From Acidimicrobiales bacterium (GTDB lineage Bacteria > Actinomycetota > Acidimicrobiia > Acidimicrobiales > VFJN01): a stretch of 64,000 bases of DNA. This document shows, in pieces, positions 8,689-18,453 of this stretch (its first letter is position 1; each line of letters begins with the position of its first letter). Made by a program: the position numbers and the translations under genes. The notes beneath the pieces were generated by a model. It did no database searches. It was not told the origin of the DNA and saw nothing but the letters and a program-made list of their open reading frames with translations. The stretch is taken from NCBI GenBank assembly GCA_035316325.1, contig DATHJB010000103.1, forward strand, positions 1 through 64,000, in the 5' to 3' direction.

Positions 8689-9392
8689 CACCCGAGAGCC
8701 ACGTGCATCCCCACGACGACCTGGCGGTCTACGCCCTCGACGCGCTCGAGCCCGACGAGCACGCCGCCGTGGAGGCCCACCTCGCCCACTGTGCCGACTG
8801 CCGGCGGGAGCTCGACGCCTACCTCGCCACGCTCGGCCAGATGACCGTGCCGGAGGAGCCGCCGGCCCGGGTGTGGGAGGGCATCTCCCGCCAGATCCGT
8901 GCCGACGCTGAGCCGGCCCCGGTGCCGGCCCCGGTGCCGGCCCCGGTGCCGGCCCCGGTCGTGCGGCTGGACGAACGGCGACGGACGCCCTGGGTCCTGG
9001 CCGCGGCGGCTGCCGTCGTGGTGGTGCTCGGCGTGGGTGCGGCGGCGTTGACGATGGGCGGCGGCGACTCCGAGAGCGTGTCGGACCTGGCGGCGGCGGC
9101 GGCCGACGATCCCGGCTCCACCGTGGTCGACCTGGCGGCGGCCCGGGTGGTGGTCACCGACAGCGACGACTTCGTGCTGTTCGACGACCTGCCGGCCCTG
9201 TCGTCGGACGAGACCTACCAGCTGTGGCGCACCGACCAGGGCGAGCCGGTGTCGCTGGGCGTGCTGGGCGACGGCGGCGAGGGCGCGGCCCGGCTCGACC
9301 TCCCCGAGGGGGTCGCCAGCTTCGCCCTCTCGCAGGAACCGGCGGGCGGCTCCGACACCCCCACCGACATCCTGGCCACCGGCGTGACCTGA
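8685..9392 (+). CDS. RskA-like transmembrane anti-sigma factor
   Basis: This 235-aa single-pass regulator should hold the preceding ECF sigma factor inactive. The N-terminal zinc anti-sigma domain has HLAHCADC (His32, Cys36, Cys39). It is followed by a PAPV-type proline repeat (about residues 78-92), encoded by 12-bp tandem repeats near 8919-8958, then one transmembrane helix (about 103-123) and an extracytoplasmic RskA-C-like domain containing YQLWRTDQGEPVSLGVL. In the family, proteolysis of this domain releases the sigma factor. Copy number of the DNA repeat may vary between strains. Confidence 0.9.
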   Translation: MTPESHVHPHDDLAVYALDALEPDEHAAVEAHLAHCADCRRELDAYLATLGQMTVPEEPPARVWEGISRQIRADAEPAPVPAPVPAPVPAPVVRLDERRRTPWVLAAAAAVVVVLGVGAAALTMGGGDSESVSDLAAAAADDPGSTVVDLAAARVVVTDSDDFVLFDDLPALSSDETYQLWRTDQGEPVSLGVLGDGGEGAARLDLPEGVASFALSQEPAGGSDTPTDILATGVT

Positions 9393-9413
9393 TGCTCGGA
9401 TAGCTTCCCGGCC

Positions 9414-11831
9414 ATGCCGGGCATCGAGGGACTGACGCTGGAGGAGAAGGCGGCGCTGACCGGGGGTGCCGACATCTGGCACACCGTCGCCGTCGAGCGG
9501 GCCGCGGTGCCGTCGCTGCGGATGACCGACGGTCCCTCGGGGGCCCGGGGCGACCGGTACACCGGCGGCACCTCCACCTGCGTGCCCTGCGGGTCGGCCC
9601 TGGCGTCGACCTGGAACCGTGAGCTGGTCGGGCGCATCGGCCGGCTGCTCGGCGACGAGGCGCGGGCCAAGGGCGCCCAGCTGCTGCTGGCGCCGACCGT
9701 GAACATCCACCGGCACCCGCTGGCCGGCCGCAACTTCGAGTGCTTCTCCGAGGACCCCTACCTCACCACCGAGCTGGCCGTCGCCTACATCGAGGGCGTG
9801 CAGAGCCGGGGCGTCGGTTGCGCGGTCAAGCACTTCGTGGCCAACGACCAGGAGCACGAGCGGATGGAGATCAGCGCCGAAGTCGACGAGCGCACCCTCC
9901 GCGAGATCTACCTGCCGCCGTTCGAGACCGCCGTCCAGCGCGCCGGGGTGTGGGCGGTGATGTCCGCCTACAACCGCCTCCACGGCGTCCACTGCAGCCA
10001 GAACGCCGAGCTGCTCCAGGACGTCCTGCGCCGCGACTGGGGCTTCGACGGCCTGGTGGTGTCGGACTGGTTCGGCACCCACAGCCCCGACGCGGTGGGC
10101 GCCGGTCTCGACGTGGAGATGCCCGGTCCGCCCCGGTTCCTGGGCGAGGCGCTCGCCGACCGGGTGCAGCGGGGCGAGGTCGACGAGGCCGCGGTCGACC
10201 GGGCCGCCGGTGCCGTGCTGCAGCTGATCGACCGCACGTCGGCCACCGACCCGGCCGACCTGGACCCCGGCGAGCCGCCCGTGGTGCTGGCGCGCCTCGC
10301 GGCCCGGGAGGCCATCGTGGTGCTCCGCAACGAGGCCGACGTCCTGCCGCTCGACGCCGGCCCGAACCGGCTCACCTCGCTGGCCGTGCTCGGCCCCAAG
10401 GCGGAGCGTCCCGACTTCCAGGGCGGCGGCAGCGCCCACGTCGACCCGCCGCACGTCGCCAGCCCGCTCACCGGCCTGACCGACCGAGCCGGCGCCGACG
10501 TCGTCGTGCGCCACGAGGCCGGCGTGCCCACCCGGCCCCGCGACGTGCTCGCGACCCAGGACCTGCGGGTGCCCGGCACGCCCTACCGCGGCGTCACGCT
10601 GGAGTACTTCGACGGCGACGACCTGACGGGCACCCGGGTGCACGGCGAGATCGTGCCCCGGCTGCGGCTGTTCTGGCTGGGCACCCCCGCCCCCGGCCTG
10701 GCCCCCGGCGAGCCCTTCGCCGTGCGGGCGAGCGCCGACTTCGTACCCGACCGCAGCGGCCGCTGGCAGTTCGGGCTCACCAACGCCGGCCGCGCCCGTG
10801 TGCGGCTCGACGGCAAGCTGCTGGTCGACAACATGGCGCCGGAACCCGGGCCCACGTTCTTCGGTCGGGGCAGCACCGAGGTGACCGGGTCGGCGGAGCT
10901 GACCGCCGGCAAGACCTACCTCCTGGAGGCCGAGCTGTACGTGGTGCCCCGGGGGGATGCGTGGGCGAGCGGTCTGGCGCTGGCGGCCGAACCGCCGGCC
11001 GACGAGCAGGCGCTGGCGCGCGCGGTCGAGGCGGCCCGGGAGTCGGACGTGGCCGTGGTGGTGGTCGGCACCGAGGTGGCCGACAGCGAGGGCGGCGACC
11101 GGCGCCACATGGACCTGCCCGACGCCCAGAACGCCCTGGTCCAGGCCGTGGCCGCCGTCAACCCCCGCACCGTCGTGGTGCTCGACACAGGATCGCCGGT
11201 CGCGCTGCCGTGGGTCGACGACGTCGCCGCGGTGGTGCAGCTCTGGTACACGGGCCAGGCACTGGGGAAGGCGCTGGCCGACGTGCTCTTCGGCGACGTC
11301 GACGCCTCGGGACGGTTGCCCACCACGTTCCCCCGGCGCCTGGAGGACGCCCCCGCCTTCGCCACCTATCCGGGTCACGACGGCCGGGCGCCCTACGACG
11401 AGGGCCTGTTCGTCGGCTACCGCCACTACGACGCCCTGGCGGTGGAGCCCCTGTTCCCGTTCGGCCACGGGCTGTCGTACACCCGGTTCACCTACGGCGA
11501 CCTGGTGGACGAGAGCGACGCCGACGGCACCCAGGTGCGGGTCGACGTCACCAACGTGGGGGAGCGGCCCGGCCGTGAGGTGGTGCAGCTCTACGTCCAC
11601 CCGGTGGTGTCGCCGGTCGAGCGGCCCGAGCAGGAGCTCAAGGAGTTCGCCGCCGTCGACCTCGCCCCCGGCGAGACCACGACCGTGCGCTTCACCCTGC
11701 CCGACCGGGCCTTCGCCCACTGGGACGTCGACCGCCACGACTGGGTGGTGGCGCCCGGCGACTACGAGGTGCGCGTCGGCTCGTCGTCCCGGGCCGTCCG
11801 CACGACGGCGACGGTCACACGGGACGCGTGA
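9414..11831 (+). CDS. GH3 beta-glucosidase with PA14 domain
   Basis: This 805-aa glycoside hydrolase family 3 enzyme retains the beta-anomer. The N-terminal TIM-barrel has MTDGPSGAR, KHFVANDQE, and the nucleophile in GLVVSDWFG (Asp218). A PA14-like carbohydrate-binding insert (about residues 390-525, with LEYFDGDDLTG and RVRLDGKLLVDN) splits the alpha/beta sandwich domain. A fibronectin III-like domain with VQLYVHPV closes the protein. There is no signal peptide, so it probably acts on oligosaccharides in the cytoplasm. The 3' end overlaps the convergent tag gene by 17 bp. Confidence 0.9.
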   Translation: MPGIEGLTLEEKAALTGGADIWHTVAVERAAVPSLRMTDGPSGARGDRYTGGTSTCVPCGSALASTWNRELVGRIGRLLGDEARAKGAQLLLAPTVNIHRHPLAGRNFECFSEDPYLTTELAVAYIEGVQSRGVGCAVKHFVANDQEHERMEISAEVDERTLREIYLPPFETAVQRAGVWAVMSAYNRLHGVHCSQNAELLQDVLRRDWGFDGLVVSDWFGTHSPDAVGAGLDVEMPGPPRFLGEALADRVQRGEVDEAAVDRAAGAVLQLIDRTSATDPADLDPGEPPVVLARLAAREAIVVLRNEADVLPLDAGPNRLTSLAVLGPKAERPDFQGGGSAHVDPPHVASPLTGLTDRAGADVVVRHEAGVPTRPRDVLATQDLRVPGTPYRGVTLEYFDGDDLTGTRVHGEIVPRLRLFWLGTPAPGLAPGEPFAVRASADFVPDRSGRWQFGLTNAGRARVRLDGKLLVDNMAPEPGPTFFGRGSTEVTGSAELTAGKTYLLEAELYVVPRGDAWASGLALAAEPPADEQALARAVEAARESDVAVVVVGTEVADSEGGDRRHMDLPDAQNALVQAVAAVNPRTVVVLDTGSPVALPWVDDVAAVVQLWYTGQALGKALADVLFGDVDASGRLPTTFPRRLEDAPAFATYPGHDGRAPYDEGLFVGYRHYDALAVEPLFPFGHGLSYTRFTYGDLVDESDADGTQVRVDVTNVGERPGREVVQLYVHPVVSPVERPEQELKEFAAVDLAPGETTTVRFTLPDRAFAHWDVDRHDWVVAPGDYEVRVGSSSRAVRTTATVTRDA

Positions 11832-12423
11832 GGGCCCGGCGGGCGTCCTCGACCTGCGGGCGGAAGGTGCAGACGGGGGAGTGGTCGTTGACCAGCCCCA
11901 TCGCCTGCATGAAGGCGTAGGCCGTGGTGGGGCCGACGAAGCGCCAGCCCCGCTTCCGCAGGTCCTTCGACAGGGCCACCGACTCGGCCGACGTGGTGGC
12001 CTGCCCCAGCCAGGCGTCGGTCACGTCGTCGTAGGCAGGGCGGCTCCCCGTGACGGGGTCGGGCTCGAAGCCCCACAGGTGGGCCGCCAGCGACCCCCGT
12101 TCCTCCACGAGCTCGATCGCCCGCGCCGCGTTGTTGACGACCGCCTCGATCTTGCCCCGGTGCCGCACGATGCCGGCGTCGCCGAGCAGCCGCTGCACGT
12201 CGTCCTCGGTGAACCCGGCGATCGTCGCGACGTCGAAGTCGGCGAACACCGTCCGGAACGCCGGCCGCTTCCGCAGGATCGTGCTCCAGCTCAACCCGGC
12301 CTGGAACCCCTCCAGGCTCAGCTTCTCGAACAGCCGCCGATCGTCGACCACCGGGAAGCCCCACTCGGTGTCGTGGTAGGTGCCCATCTCGTCGGACCCC
12401 TCGGCCCAGCCGCATCGTGTCAT
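11815..12423 (-). CDS. tag: DNA-3-methyladenine glycosylase I
   Basis: This 202-aa base-excision repair enzyme removes 3-methyladenine. Family features are the N-terminal TRCGWAEG (zinc Cys4), YHDTEWG (zinc His and purine-pocket Trp), FEKLSLEGFQAGLSW, and the C-terminal DHSPVCTF that supplies the remaining zinc His and Cys. Length matches the family. The ATG at 12423 is 35 bp from the divergent acyl-CoA ligase start, so the two promoters lie close together or overlap. Confidence 0.95.
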   Translation of the reverse strand: MTRCGWAEGSDEMGTYHDTEWGFPVVDDRRLFEKLSLEGFQAGLSWSTILRKRPAFRTVFADFDVATIAGFTEDDVQRLLGDAGIVRHRGKIEAVVNNAARAIELVEERGSLAAHLWGFEPDPVTGSRPAYDDVTDAWLGQATTSAESVALSKDLRKRGWRFVGPTTAYAFMQAMGLVNDHSPVCTFRPQVEDARRALTRPV

Positions 12424-12457
12424 CGGCCGAAATCTACAGAGCGGGTATAACCAGTCC

Positions 12458-14008
12458 ATGCTCAACCTGTCCGTCTTCCTCGACGACTCCGCCCGTGAGG
12501 TGCCCGATCGCCCGGCGGTCGTCCGGGGCGATTCGGTCCTCACCTACGGGCAGGTGAACGCGCTCGCCAACCAGCTGGCCAACGCTCTGATCGCCCGGGG
12601 CATCGAGCCGGGGCAGCGGGTGGCGCTGAGCTGCCCCAACCTGGAGTGGTTCCCGATCGCCTACTACGGGATCCTCAAGGCGGGGGCCGTGGTGGTGCCG
12701 CTGAACGTGCTGCTCAAGCCCCGTGAGATCGCCTACCACCTGGAGGACTCGAGCGCCTCGGCCTACCTGTGCTTCGCCGGCCTCCCCGACCTGCCGCTGG
12801 GCCAGATGGGCTACGAGGCCTTCTCCCGGGTTGACAGCTGCCACACGATGGTGCTGCTGCCCGCCGACCTGACGGCGCCGTCGCCGTTCGCAGGCGTCCC
12901 GACGTTCCTCGACTTCGTGGCCGACCACCCGCCCACCATCGACTCGGCGGCCACGAGCCCCGACGACACGGCGGTGATCCTCTACACCTCCGGCACCACC
13001 GGCCAGCCCAAGGGCGCCGAGCTGAGCCACGCCAACATGGTGATCAACGCCCGCCTGTGCGAGCAGCTGTACCCGCCGCCGGAGGACCACGACACCCACC
13101 TGGTCACGCTGCCGCTGTTCCACTCGTTCGGCCAGTCGTGCCAGATGAACGCCGGCTTCTACAAGCAGGCCACGCTGGTGCTGCTGCCCCGCTTCACGCC
13201 CGACGCAGCCCTGCAGCTCATGCAGCGGCACGGGGTGACGATCTTCGCCGGCGTGCCCACCATGTACTGGGCGCTGATCAACGCCGAGGCGACGGGCGTC
13301 GACATCCCGGCGCTGGCGGCGCAGCTGCGGGTGGCGATCTCCGGCGGCGCGCCCCTGCCGCTGGAGGTGCTCAAAGGCTTCGAGCAGCGCTTCGGCGTGA
13401 CGGTCCTGGAGGGCTACGGCCTGTCCGAGACCAGCCCGGTCGCCACGTTCAACCGTCACGACAAGCCGACCAAGCCGGGGACCGTCGGCCCCGCGGTGTG
13501 GGGCGTGTCGGTGCGGGTGGTCGACGGCGACGACAAGGACGTGCCCACCGGCGAGCCCGGCGAGGTGGTCATCCGGGGCCACAACATCATGAAGGGCTAC
13601 CTGGACCGGCCCGAGGCCACCGCCGAGGCGCTGCGGGGCGGGTGGTTCCACACGGGCGACATCGGGACGCTCGACGAGGACGGCTACCTGTCGATCACCG
13701 ACCGGGTGAAGGACATGATCGTGCGGGGCGGCTTCAACGTGTACCCCCGCGAGATCGAGGAGGTGCTGATGACGCACCCGGCGGTGAGCCTGGTGGCGGT
13801 GGTCGGCATCCCCGACGACCGGCTCGGCGAGGAGGTGAAGGCGTTCGTGGTGCTCGACGAGGGCGCCGTGGCCACCGAGGCCGACCTGGTGGCGTGGTCG
13901 AAGACGCAGATGGCCGACTACAAGTACCCCCGCCACATCGACTTCCTGGGCGAGCTGCCCATGAACGCCACCGGCAAGATCCTCAAGCGGGAGCTGCGGC
14001 CGGCCTGA
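12458..14008 (+). CDS. Long-chain fatty acid--CoA ligase (FadD-type)
   Basis: This 516-aa ANL-superfamily adenylating enzyme probably activates a fatty or aromatic acid as an acyl-CoA. It has the P-loop YTSGTTGQPKGAELSH, motif GYGLSETSP, the hinge region TGDIGTLDEDGYLSITDR, FNVYPREIEEVL and the catalytic lysine in NATGKILKREL. Chain-length specificity cannot be read from the sequence. I chose the ATG at 12458 because ligase similarity begins here. A perfect palindrome starts 6 bp after the stop and probably terminates transcription. Confidence 0.9.
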   Translation: MLNLSVFLDDSAREVPDRPAVVRGDSVLTYGQVNALANQLANALIARGIEPGQRVALSCPNLEWFPIAYYGILKAGAVVVPLNVLLKPREIAYHLEDSSASAYLCFAGLPDLPLGQMGYEAFSRVDSCHTMVLLPADLTAPSPFAGVPTFLDFVADHPPTIDSAATSPDDTAVILYTSGTTGQPKGAELSHANMVINARLCEQLYPPPEDHDTHLVTLPLFHSFGQSCQMNAGFYKQATLVLLPRFTPDAALQLMQRHGVTIFAGVPTMYWALINAEATGVDIPALAAQLRVAISGGAPLPLEVLKGFEQRFGVTVLEGYGLSETSPVATFNRHDKPTKPGTVGPAVWGVSVRVVDGDDKDVPTGEPGEVVIRGHNIMKGYLDRPEATAEALRGGWFHTGDIGTLDEDGYLSITDRVKDMIVRGGFNVYPREIEEVLMTHPAVSLVAVVGIPDDRLGEEVKAFVVLDEGAVATEADLVAWSKTQMADYKYPRHIDFLGELPMNATGKILKRELRPA

Positions 14009-14013
14009 ACCGC

Positions 14014-14064
14014 CGAAATTGCGTGGCTGATGGTCGTAGGGCGGCCCTCAGCCACGCAATTTCG
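14014..14064. terminator. Family-B palindrome (bidirectional terminator-like)
   Basis: Perfect 17-bp arms (14014-14030 and 14048-14064) read CGAAATTGCGTGGCTGA and its complement around a 17-nt loop that begins TGGTCG. It lies between the converging acyl-CoA ligase and cytochrome genes, and its right arm encodes the last residues and stop of the cytochrome. The same design, with the same arm core, arm length and loop length, recurs at 49767-49817. Confidence 0.75.
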
Positions 14065-14725
14065 TAGAGCCGGGCCAGAGGCGGCGGGCGGTCGCCAGGG
14101 GGACGCGGCCGCCCCAGTGCATCGCTCGCCACACGCCGCGGTAGCCGGGGAGGATGCCGAGGGCGACGAGGACGTGGCCGATCACCAGCGGGGTGAGCAC
14201 GTAGGTGGCGTAGCGGTGCACCTTGACCATCAGGACGAACGTGTCGCCGCCGTGGAGCGTGGTGAGCGCGATGCCGCTGACGATCAGCGCGCCGAGGCTG
14301 CCGGCGAAGGCGATGTTGGCGAGGCGCTGGCCGGGGTCGAAGTGCCCCCGGTGCGGTGCGAAGCGCCCGGTGAGCGCTCCGACCGGCCAGCGGGCGAACC
14401 AGCGGCCGTCGCCGCGGTCGACCCGGACGGTCTCGCGCACGAAGGTCCAGGCCGCCCGGATGCCGAGGGTGAGCCCGACCCCTGCCACGCCTGCGAGCGC
14501 CCAACCGGCTGCACGGTGCACCTCGGTGTCGGGCTGCTCGAGCAGGTCGGCCAGGAAGCTGGGCTCACCCTCGCCGCCGCGCCGCAACCACCAGCCCGTT
14601 CCCAGCAGCACCAGGACGACCAGGTAGGTGCTGCTGTGGAACCAGCGGGCCGGACGGTTGTAGCGGCGGACGTGCGTGGTCTCGCCGGACGCCGACGCCG
14701 AGGCATCAGTAGTCGGGGCTGTCAT
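14048..14725 (-). CDS. Cytochrome b561 / formate dehydrogenase gamma-like membrane protein
   Basis: This 225-aa integral membrane protein has about four transmembrane helices and the His pattern of di-haem cytochrome b subunits: RWFHSSTYLVVLVLL near residue 28, an EVHRAAGWAL helix, and MVKVHRYATYVLTPLVIGHV. It probably passes electrons between the quinone pool and an unidentified partner, since no catalytic dehydrogenase lies beside it. The start at 14725 overlaps the end of the lipoprotein gene by 20 bp. The last codons (STKLRG, stop) are formed by the family-B palindrome. Confidence 0.8.
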   Translation of the reverse strand: MTAPTTDASASASGETTHVRRYNRPARWFHSSTYLVVLVLLGTGWWLRRGGEGEPSFLADLLEQPDTEVHRAAGWALAGVAGVGLTLGIRAAWTFVRETVRVDRGDGRWFARWPVGALTGRFAPHRGHFDPGQRLANIAFAGSLGALIVSGIALTTLHGGDTFVLMVKVHRYATYVLTPLVIGHVLVALGILPGYRGVWRAMHWGGRVPLATARRLWPGSTKLRG

Positions 14726-15200
14726 CCGTCGTCGTGTCGCTGCTTCCGGCCCCGCCCGAGCCACCCGAGCCGACTTCGACCGTGATCTCGGTCTCGTCGC
14801 CGGTGAGGCTGTGGTCGGCGTTGGCGAGCGCGGCCTTGATGGTGTGCTCACCTGCATCGAGCTCGTCGACCGTGTAGGAGGGGGTCTCGACCACCTCGTA
14901 GTCGTCGCTGCCGTCGAAGAAGAGGTGGACGTGGTGCTTGCCGGTGTCCGTGGGCCCGAGGTCCTCGCTGCTGGCGAAGTCGACGTCGAAGGTGCCGTCG
15001 ACTGCGTCGCCGTCGGCGGGGCTGGTGATCTCGATGGCCTGGGTGGTGCTCCCCCCGTTGTCGGATCCGCTGCTGTCGCTGCTGTTGCCGCCGCTCCCGG
15101 TGGAGGCGTCGCTGCTGTCGTCGTCGCCACAGGCCGTGGCACCGACCAGCAGGACGCCGGCGGCCACCAGCACGGTGAGGCGTGGGTATGAGGCTCGCAT
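14706..15200 (-). CDS. Secreted lipoprotein, DUF4399-like
   Basis: This 164-aa lipoprotein has a signal peptide with lipobox VGATAC (Cys about residue 24) and then a low-complexity Ser/Asp/Gly linker (about 25-52). The folded part resembles DUF4399-type domains: ITSPADGDAV, TGKHHVHLFFDG and ELDAGEHTIKAAL. It ends in another Gly/Ser/Asp-rich stretch. Its job is unknown. It is the first gene of a two-gene minus-strand unit with the cytochrome b protein, so a role in an envelope redox process is possible. It is divergent from the second sigma factor. Confidence 0.8.
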   Translation of the reverse strand: MRASYPRLTVLVAAGVLLVGATACGDDDSSDASTGSGGNSSDSSGSDNGGSTTQAIEITSPADGDAVDGTFDVDFASSEDLGPTDTGKHHVHLFFDGSDDYEVVETPSYTVDELDAGEHTIKAALANADHSLTGDETEITVEVGSGGSGGAGSSDTTTDDSPDY

Positions 15201-15274
15201 GTCAGCACTACCGTTCGCGCGGCCGCTCCGGATGTCGTGAATCCGGGACGGGCAGGTCGGAGGTAATGACGGGT

Positions 15275-15835
15275 ATGTGGGACGTGTCGGACGAGGCGCT
15301 CCTGGCGGGCTACGCCACGGGCGACGCGGAGATGGCCCTCGTCTTCGTCCGCCGCTTCCAGGCCCGGGTCTTCGGGTTGGCGCTGATGATCACCCGTGAC
15401 CGCAGCGACGCCGACGAGGTGGCCCAGGACGCCTTCGTGCGCGCCTGGCGCTACGCCCGCAGCTTCGACGCCCGCCGTGGCACGGTCAGCGGCTGGCTGC
15501 TGGGCATCACCCGCAACGCCGCCGTCGACCGCATGCGGATGGCCGGCGAGCGGCGCGAGCGCTTCGACCCGCGGGGACCCGACGAGCTGGGCATCGACCT
15601 GGCCGTGGAGGACGAGGCCGGCCCCACCGCCGAGCGCCACGACGCCCTCGCCCAGGTCGCCCGCTCGCTGACGAGGTTGCCCGCAGCGCAACGGGAGGCG
15701 CTGGTCGCCGTTACCTTGCGAGGCCTGAGCACACGTGAGTACGCCGAGGCGGCCGGGGTCCCCCTCGGCACCGCCAAGACCCGGGTGCGCCTGGGCCTGC
15801 GCCGCCTGCGCGACCACCTGGAGGTGGAAGCGTGA
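15275..15835 (+). CDS. ECF RNA polymerase sigma factor
   Basis: This is a 186-aa ECF sigma factor. Region 2 includes FVRRFQARVFGLALMITRD, DEVAQDAFVRAWRYARSFD and GWLLGITRNAAVDRMR. Region 4 includes LPAAQREALVAVTLRGLST and GVPLGTAKTRVRLGLRRLR. I chose the ATG at 15275 because GGAGGT lies 10 bp upstream; the in-frame ATG at 15266 is only 1 bp from that site. The stop overlaps the GTG of the anti-sigma gene (GTGA). Confidence 0.9.
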   Translation: MWDVSDEALLAGYATGDAEMALVFVRRFQARVFGLALMITRDRSDADEVAQDAFVRAWRYARSFDARRGTVSGWLLGITRNAAVDRMRMAGERRERFDPRGPDELGIDLAVEDEAGPTAERHDALAQVARSLTRLPAAQREALVAVTLRGLSTREYAEAAGVPLGTAKTRVRLGLRRLRDHLEVEA

Positions 15836-16539
15836 ACGGGCCGCGGCGCTTCACGCCCCTCGGCTGCGAGGAGGTGGGGGAGCTGGCGGCGGAGTTCGCC
15901 CTCGGGCTGCTCGTCGGCGCCGAGCGGGCCGCGGTCGTGGCCCACCTGGAGGGCTGCCGGCAGTGCGGCGCCCAGGTGGCCGACCTGGCCGAGGCGGGCG
16001 AGCAGATGCTGGTGGTGTCGCCGATCGTCGAGCCCCCGGCCGGCTTCGAGCAGCGGGTGCTGGCCCGTCTCGCCCCGCTGGGACCGCCCGTGGCGCCCCG
16101 CCGGCGTCGCTGGCGGGGCACGACGCTGGCCGTCGCCGCGGCCGTGGCCCTGGTGCTCGGCACCGCCGGGCTGGTGCTGCGCTACACCGGCGACGAGCCG
16201 GCGCCCACCGAGCCGGCGCCCGCCGAGCGGCTCGCGGCGACGCTGGTGTCGGCCCGGGGGAACCGCGACGTCGGCGACGTCGTGCTCACCGAGGCCGACC
16301 CGATGGTCCTCGACCTGGACATGGCCGACTGGATGGAGGAGATCGACACCTGGGGGACGCCGCCGACGGGCCCCTGGTCGCTGCACGTGACCCGGGCGGG
16401 CGGCAGCCACGAGGAGCACGTCGTGCCCCTGGCCGACGACTCCACGCCCCAGGTGTCGCTCGAGAGCGGCTCGGCGGCCGTCGAGAAGGTCTGGATCACC
16501 GACGGAACCGGCCGGCGCTGGTGCTCCGCTGACCTCTGA
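15832..16539 (+). CDS. Transmembrane zinc-binding anti-sigma factor
   Basis: This 235-aa partner of the preceding ECF sigma factor has a zinc anti-sigma motif HLEGCRQC (His38, Cys42, Cys45) in the N-terminal cytoplasmic domain and a transmembrane helix at about 97-117. The extracytoplasmic C-terminal domain (about 118-235) does not obviously match RskA and ends in GTGRRWCSADL. The signal it senses is unknown. It starts with GTG inside a 4-bp overlap, and typA follows 21 bp after the stop. Confidence 0.88.
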   Translation: MNGPRRFTPLGCEEVGELAAEFALGLLVGAERAAVVAHLEGCRQCGAQVADLAEAGEQMLVVSPIVEPPAGFEQRVLARLAPLGPPVAPRRRRWRGTTLAVAAAVALVLGTAGLVLRYTGDEPAPTEPAPAERLAATLVSARGNRDVGDVVLTEADPMVLDLDMADWMEEIDTWGTPPTGPWSLHVTRAGGSHEEHVVPLADDSTPQVSLESGSAAVEKVWITDGTGRRWCSADL

Positions 16540-16560
16540 CGGCCGTAGGCTGTTCCCCTT

Positions 16561-18399
16561 GTGCTGAATTTCCGGAACGTCGCCATCGTCGCCCACGTCG
16601 ACCACGGCAAGACCACCCTCGTCGACCAGATGCTGTGGCAGTCCGGCGCGTTCCGGGCCAACCAGGACGTGAACGAGCGCGTCCTCGACAGCAACGACCT
16701 GGAGCGTGAGAAGGGCATCACGATCCTCGCCAAGAACACCGCGGTGCGCTACGGCGACATCAAGATCAACATCATCGACACCCCCGGCCACGCCGACTTC
16801 GGTGGCGAGGTGGAGCGGGGCCTGTCGATGGTCGACGGCGTGCTGCTGCTGGTCGACGCCTCCGAGGGTCCGCTGCCCCAGACCCGCTTCGTGCTGCGCA
16901 AGGCGCTGGAGGCGAAGCTGCCGGTGATGCTGGTGGTCAACAAGGTCGACCGGCCCGACGCCCGCATCGCCGAGGTGGTCAGCGAGGTGGAGGAGCTGTT
17001 CCTCGACCTCGACGCCGCCCTGGAGCAGCTCGACTTCCCGATCGTCTACTGCGTGGCCCGCGAGGGCCGGGCGTCGCTGGAGCGACCTGCCGACGGCGCG
17101 GGCCTGCCCGAGGGCACCAACCTGAAGCCGCTGCTCGACCTGCTGGTCGAGCGCGTCCCGGCGCCGGAGCACAACCCCGACGCCCCGCTGCAGGCCCTGG
17201 TGACCAACCTCGACGCCTCGCCCTACCTGGGCCGCCTGGCGCTGTGCCGGGTGCGGGCCGGCACCATCCACAAGAACCAGCCGGTGGCCTGGTGCCGCAC
17301 CGACGGCACGATCGAGCCGGCGAAGATCAGCGAGCTGTACGTCACCGAGGCGCTCGACCGGATCCCCGTCGACGAGGCCGGCCCCGGCGAGATCATCGCC
17401 ATCGCCGGCCTGCCCGACATCACCATCGGCGAGACCCTGGCCGACATCGACGACCCGCGGCCGCTGCCGCTCATCACCATCGACGAGCCCAGCCTGTCGA
17501 TGACGATCGGCATCAACACCAGCCCGCTCGCCGGCAAGGACAAGGCCGGCAAGAAGCTGACCGCCCGCCTGGTGAAGGGCCGCCTCGACCAGGAGGTCAT
17601 CGGCAACGTCAGCATCCGGGTGCTGCCCACCGAGCGTCCCGACACCTGGGAGGTGCAGGGCCGCGGCGAGCTGCAGCTCGCGGTGCTGGTGGAGATGATG
17701 CGGCGCGAGGGCTTCGAGCTCACCGTGGGCAAGCCGCAGGTGCTGACCCGCGAGATCGACGGTGTCGTGCACGAGCCGATCGACCGCCTCACCGTCGACG
17801 TGCCCGAGGAGTACCTGGGCGTCGTCACCCAGCTGCTGGCCCTGCGCAAGGGCCGCATGGAGCAGATCGTCAACCACGGCACCGGCTGGGTGCGGGGCGA
17901 GTTCCTGATCCCGGCGCGGGGCCTGATCGGCTTCCGCACCGAGATGCTCACCGAGACGCGGGGCACGGCGCTGCTGCACCACGTGTTCGAGGGCATGGCG
18001 CCGTGGGCGGGCGAGATCAAGGCCCGTCGCAACGGTTCGCTGGTGGCCGACCGCTCCGGGCCGACCACCGGGTTCGCCCTGATCAGCCTGCAGGAGCGGG
18101 GCCAGCTCTACGTGGCGCCCGGCGTCGACGTGTACGAGGGGATGATCGTGGGGGAGAACGCCCGTGTCGAGGACATGGACGTCAACCCCACCAAGGAGAA
18201 GAAGCTCAACAACATCCGGTCGTCCACGGCCGAGGCGTTCGAGAAGCTGATCCCGCCCCGGCCGCTGTCGCTGGAGCAGGCGCTGGAGCTGATCGCCGAG
18301 GACGAGTGCGTCGAGGTCACCCCGTCGTTCGTCCGGCTGCGCAAGCTGGTCTTCGACCAGACCGAGCGGGCCCGGGCCGCCAAGCGCGCCAAGGCCTAG
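16561..18399 (+). CDS. typA: TypA/BipA ribosome-associated GTPase
   Basis: This 612-aa translational GTPase of the BipA family is linked to ribosome assembly and stress adaptation. G1 is [13 protein letters not shown] (residue about 10), switch II/G3 is [14 protein letters not shown], and G4 is NKVD. EF-G-like domains and the BipA-specific C-terminal domain follow ([23 protein letters not shown]). Length is normal. It starts at GTG 16561. The 52-bp family-A palindrome begins 3 bp after the stop. Confidence 0.97.
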   Translation: MLNFRNVAIVAHVDHGKTTLVDQMLWQSGAFRANQDVNERVLDSNDLEREKGITILAKNTAVRYGDIKINIIDTPGHADFGGEVERGLSMVDGVLLLVDASEGPLPQTRFVLRKALEAKLPVMLVVNKVDRPDARIAEVVSEVEELFLDLDAALEQLDFPIVYCVAREGRASLERPADGAGLPEGTNLKPLLDLLVERVPAPEHNPDAPLQALVTNLDASPYLGRLALCRVRAGTIHKNQPVAWCRTDGTIEPAKISELYVTEALDRIPVDEAGPGEIIAIAGLPDITIGETLADIDDPRPLPLITIDEPSLSMTIGINTSPLAGKDKAGKKLTARLVKGRLDQEVIGNVSIRVLPTERPDTWEVQGRGELQLAVLVEMMRREGFELTVGKPQVLTREIDGVVHEPIDRLTVDVPEEYLGVVTQLLALRKGRMEQIVNHGTGWVRGEFLIPARGLIGFRTEMLTETRGTALLHHVFEGMAPWAGEIKARRNGSLVADRSGPTTGFALISLQERGQLYVAPGVDVYEGMIVGENARVEDMDVNPTKEKKLNNIRSSTAEAFEKLIPPRPLSLEQALELIAEDECVEVTPSFVRLRKLVFDQTERARAAKRAKA

Positions 18400-18401
18400 A
18401 C

Positions 18402-18453
18402 CCGTTCTGTCTTCGCTCAGCCGGCTATGGCCTTCTGAGCGAAGACAGAACGG
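18402..18453. terminator. Family-A palindrome (bidirectional terminator-like)
   Basis: Perfect 19-bp arms (18402-18420, CCGTTCTGTCTTCGCTCAG, and 18435-18453) enclose a 14-nt loop beginning CCGGCTATGG. It fills the whole gap between the converging typA and marR genes and directly abuts the marR stop. The same arm core and GGCTAT loop recur at 46220-46265. Confidence 0.75.

Noticed and set aside
8919-8958. Tandem 12-bp repeats as a regulatory site
   Set aside because: They lie within the anti-sigma gene and encode a PAPV linker.
8574-11738. A 1054-codon minus-strand open frame opposite the GH3 gene
   Set aside because: High-GC antisense shadow: composition is Gly/Val/Arg/His-rich without domain motifs, while the plus strand encodes clear anti-sigma and GH3 proteins.
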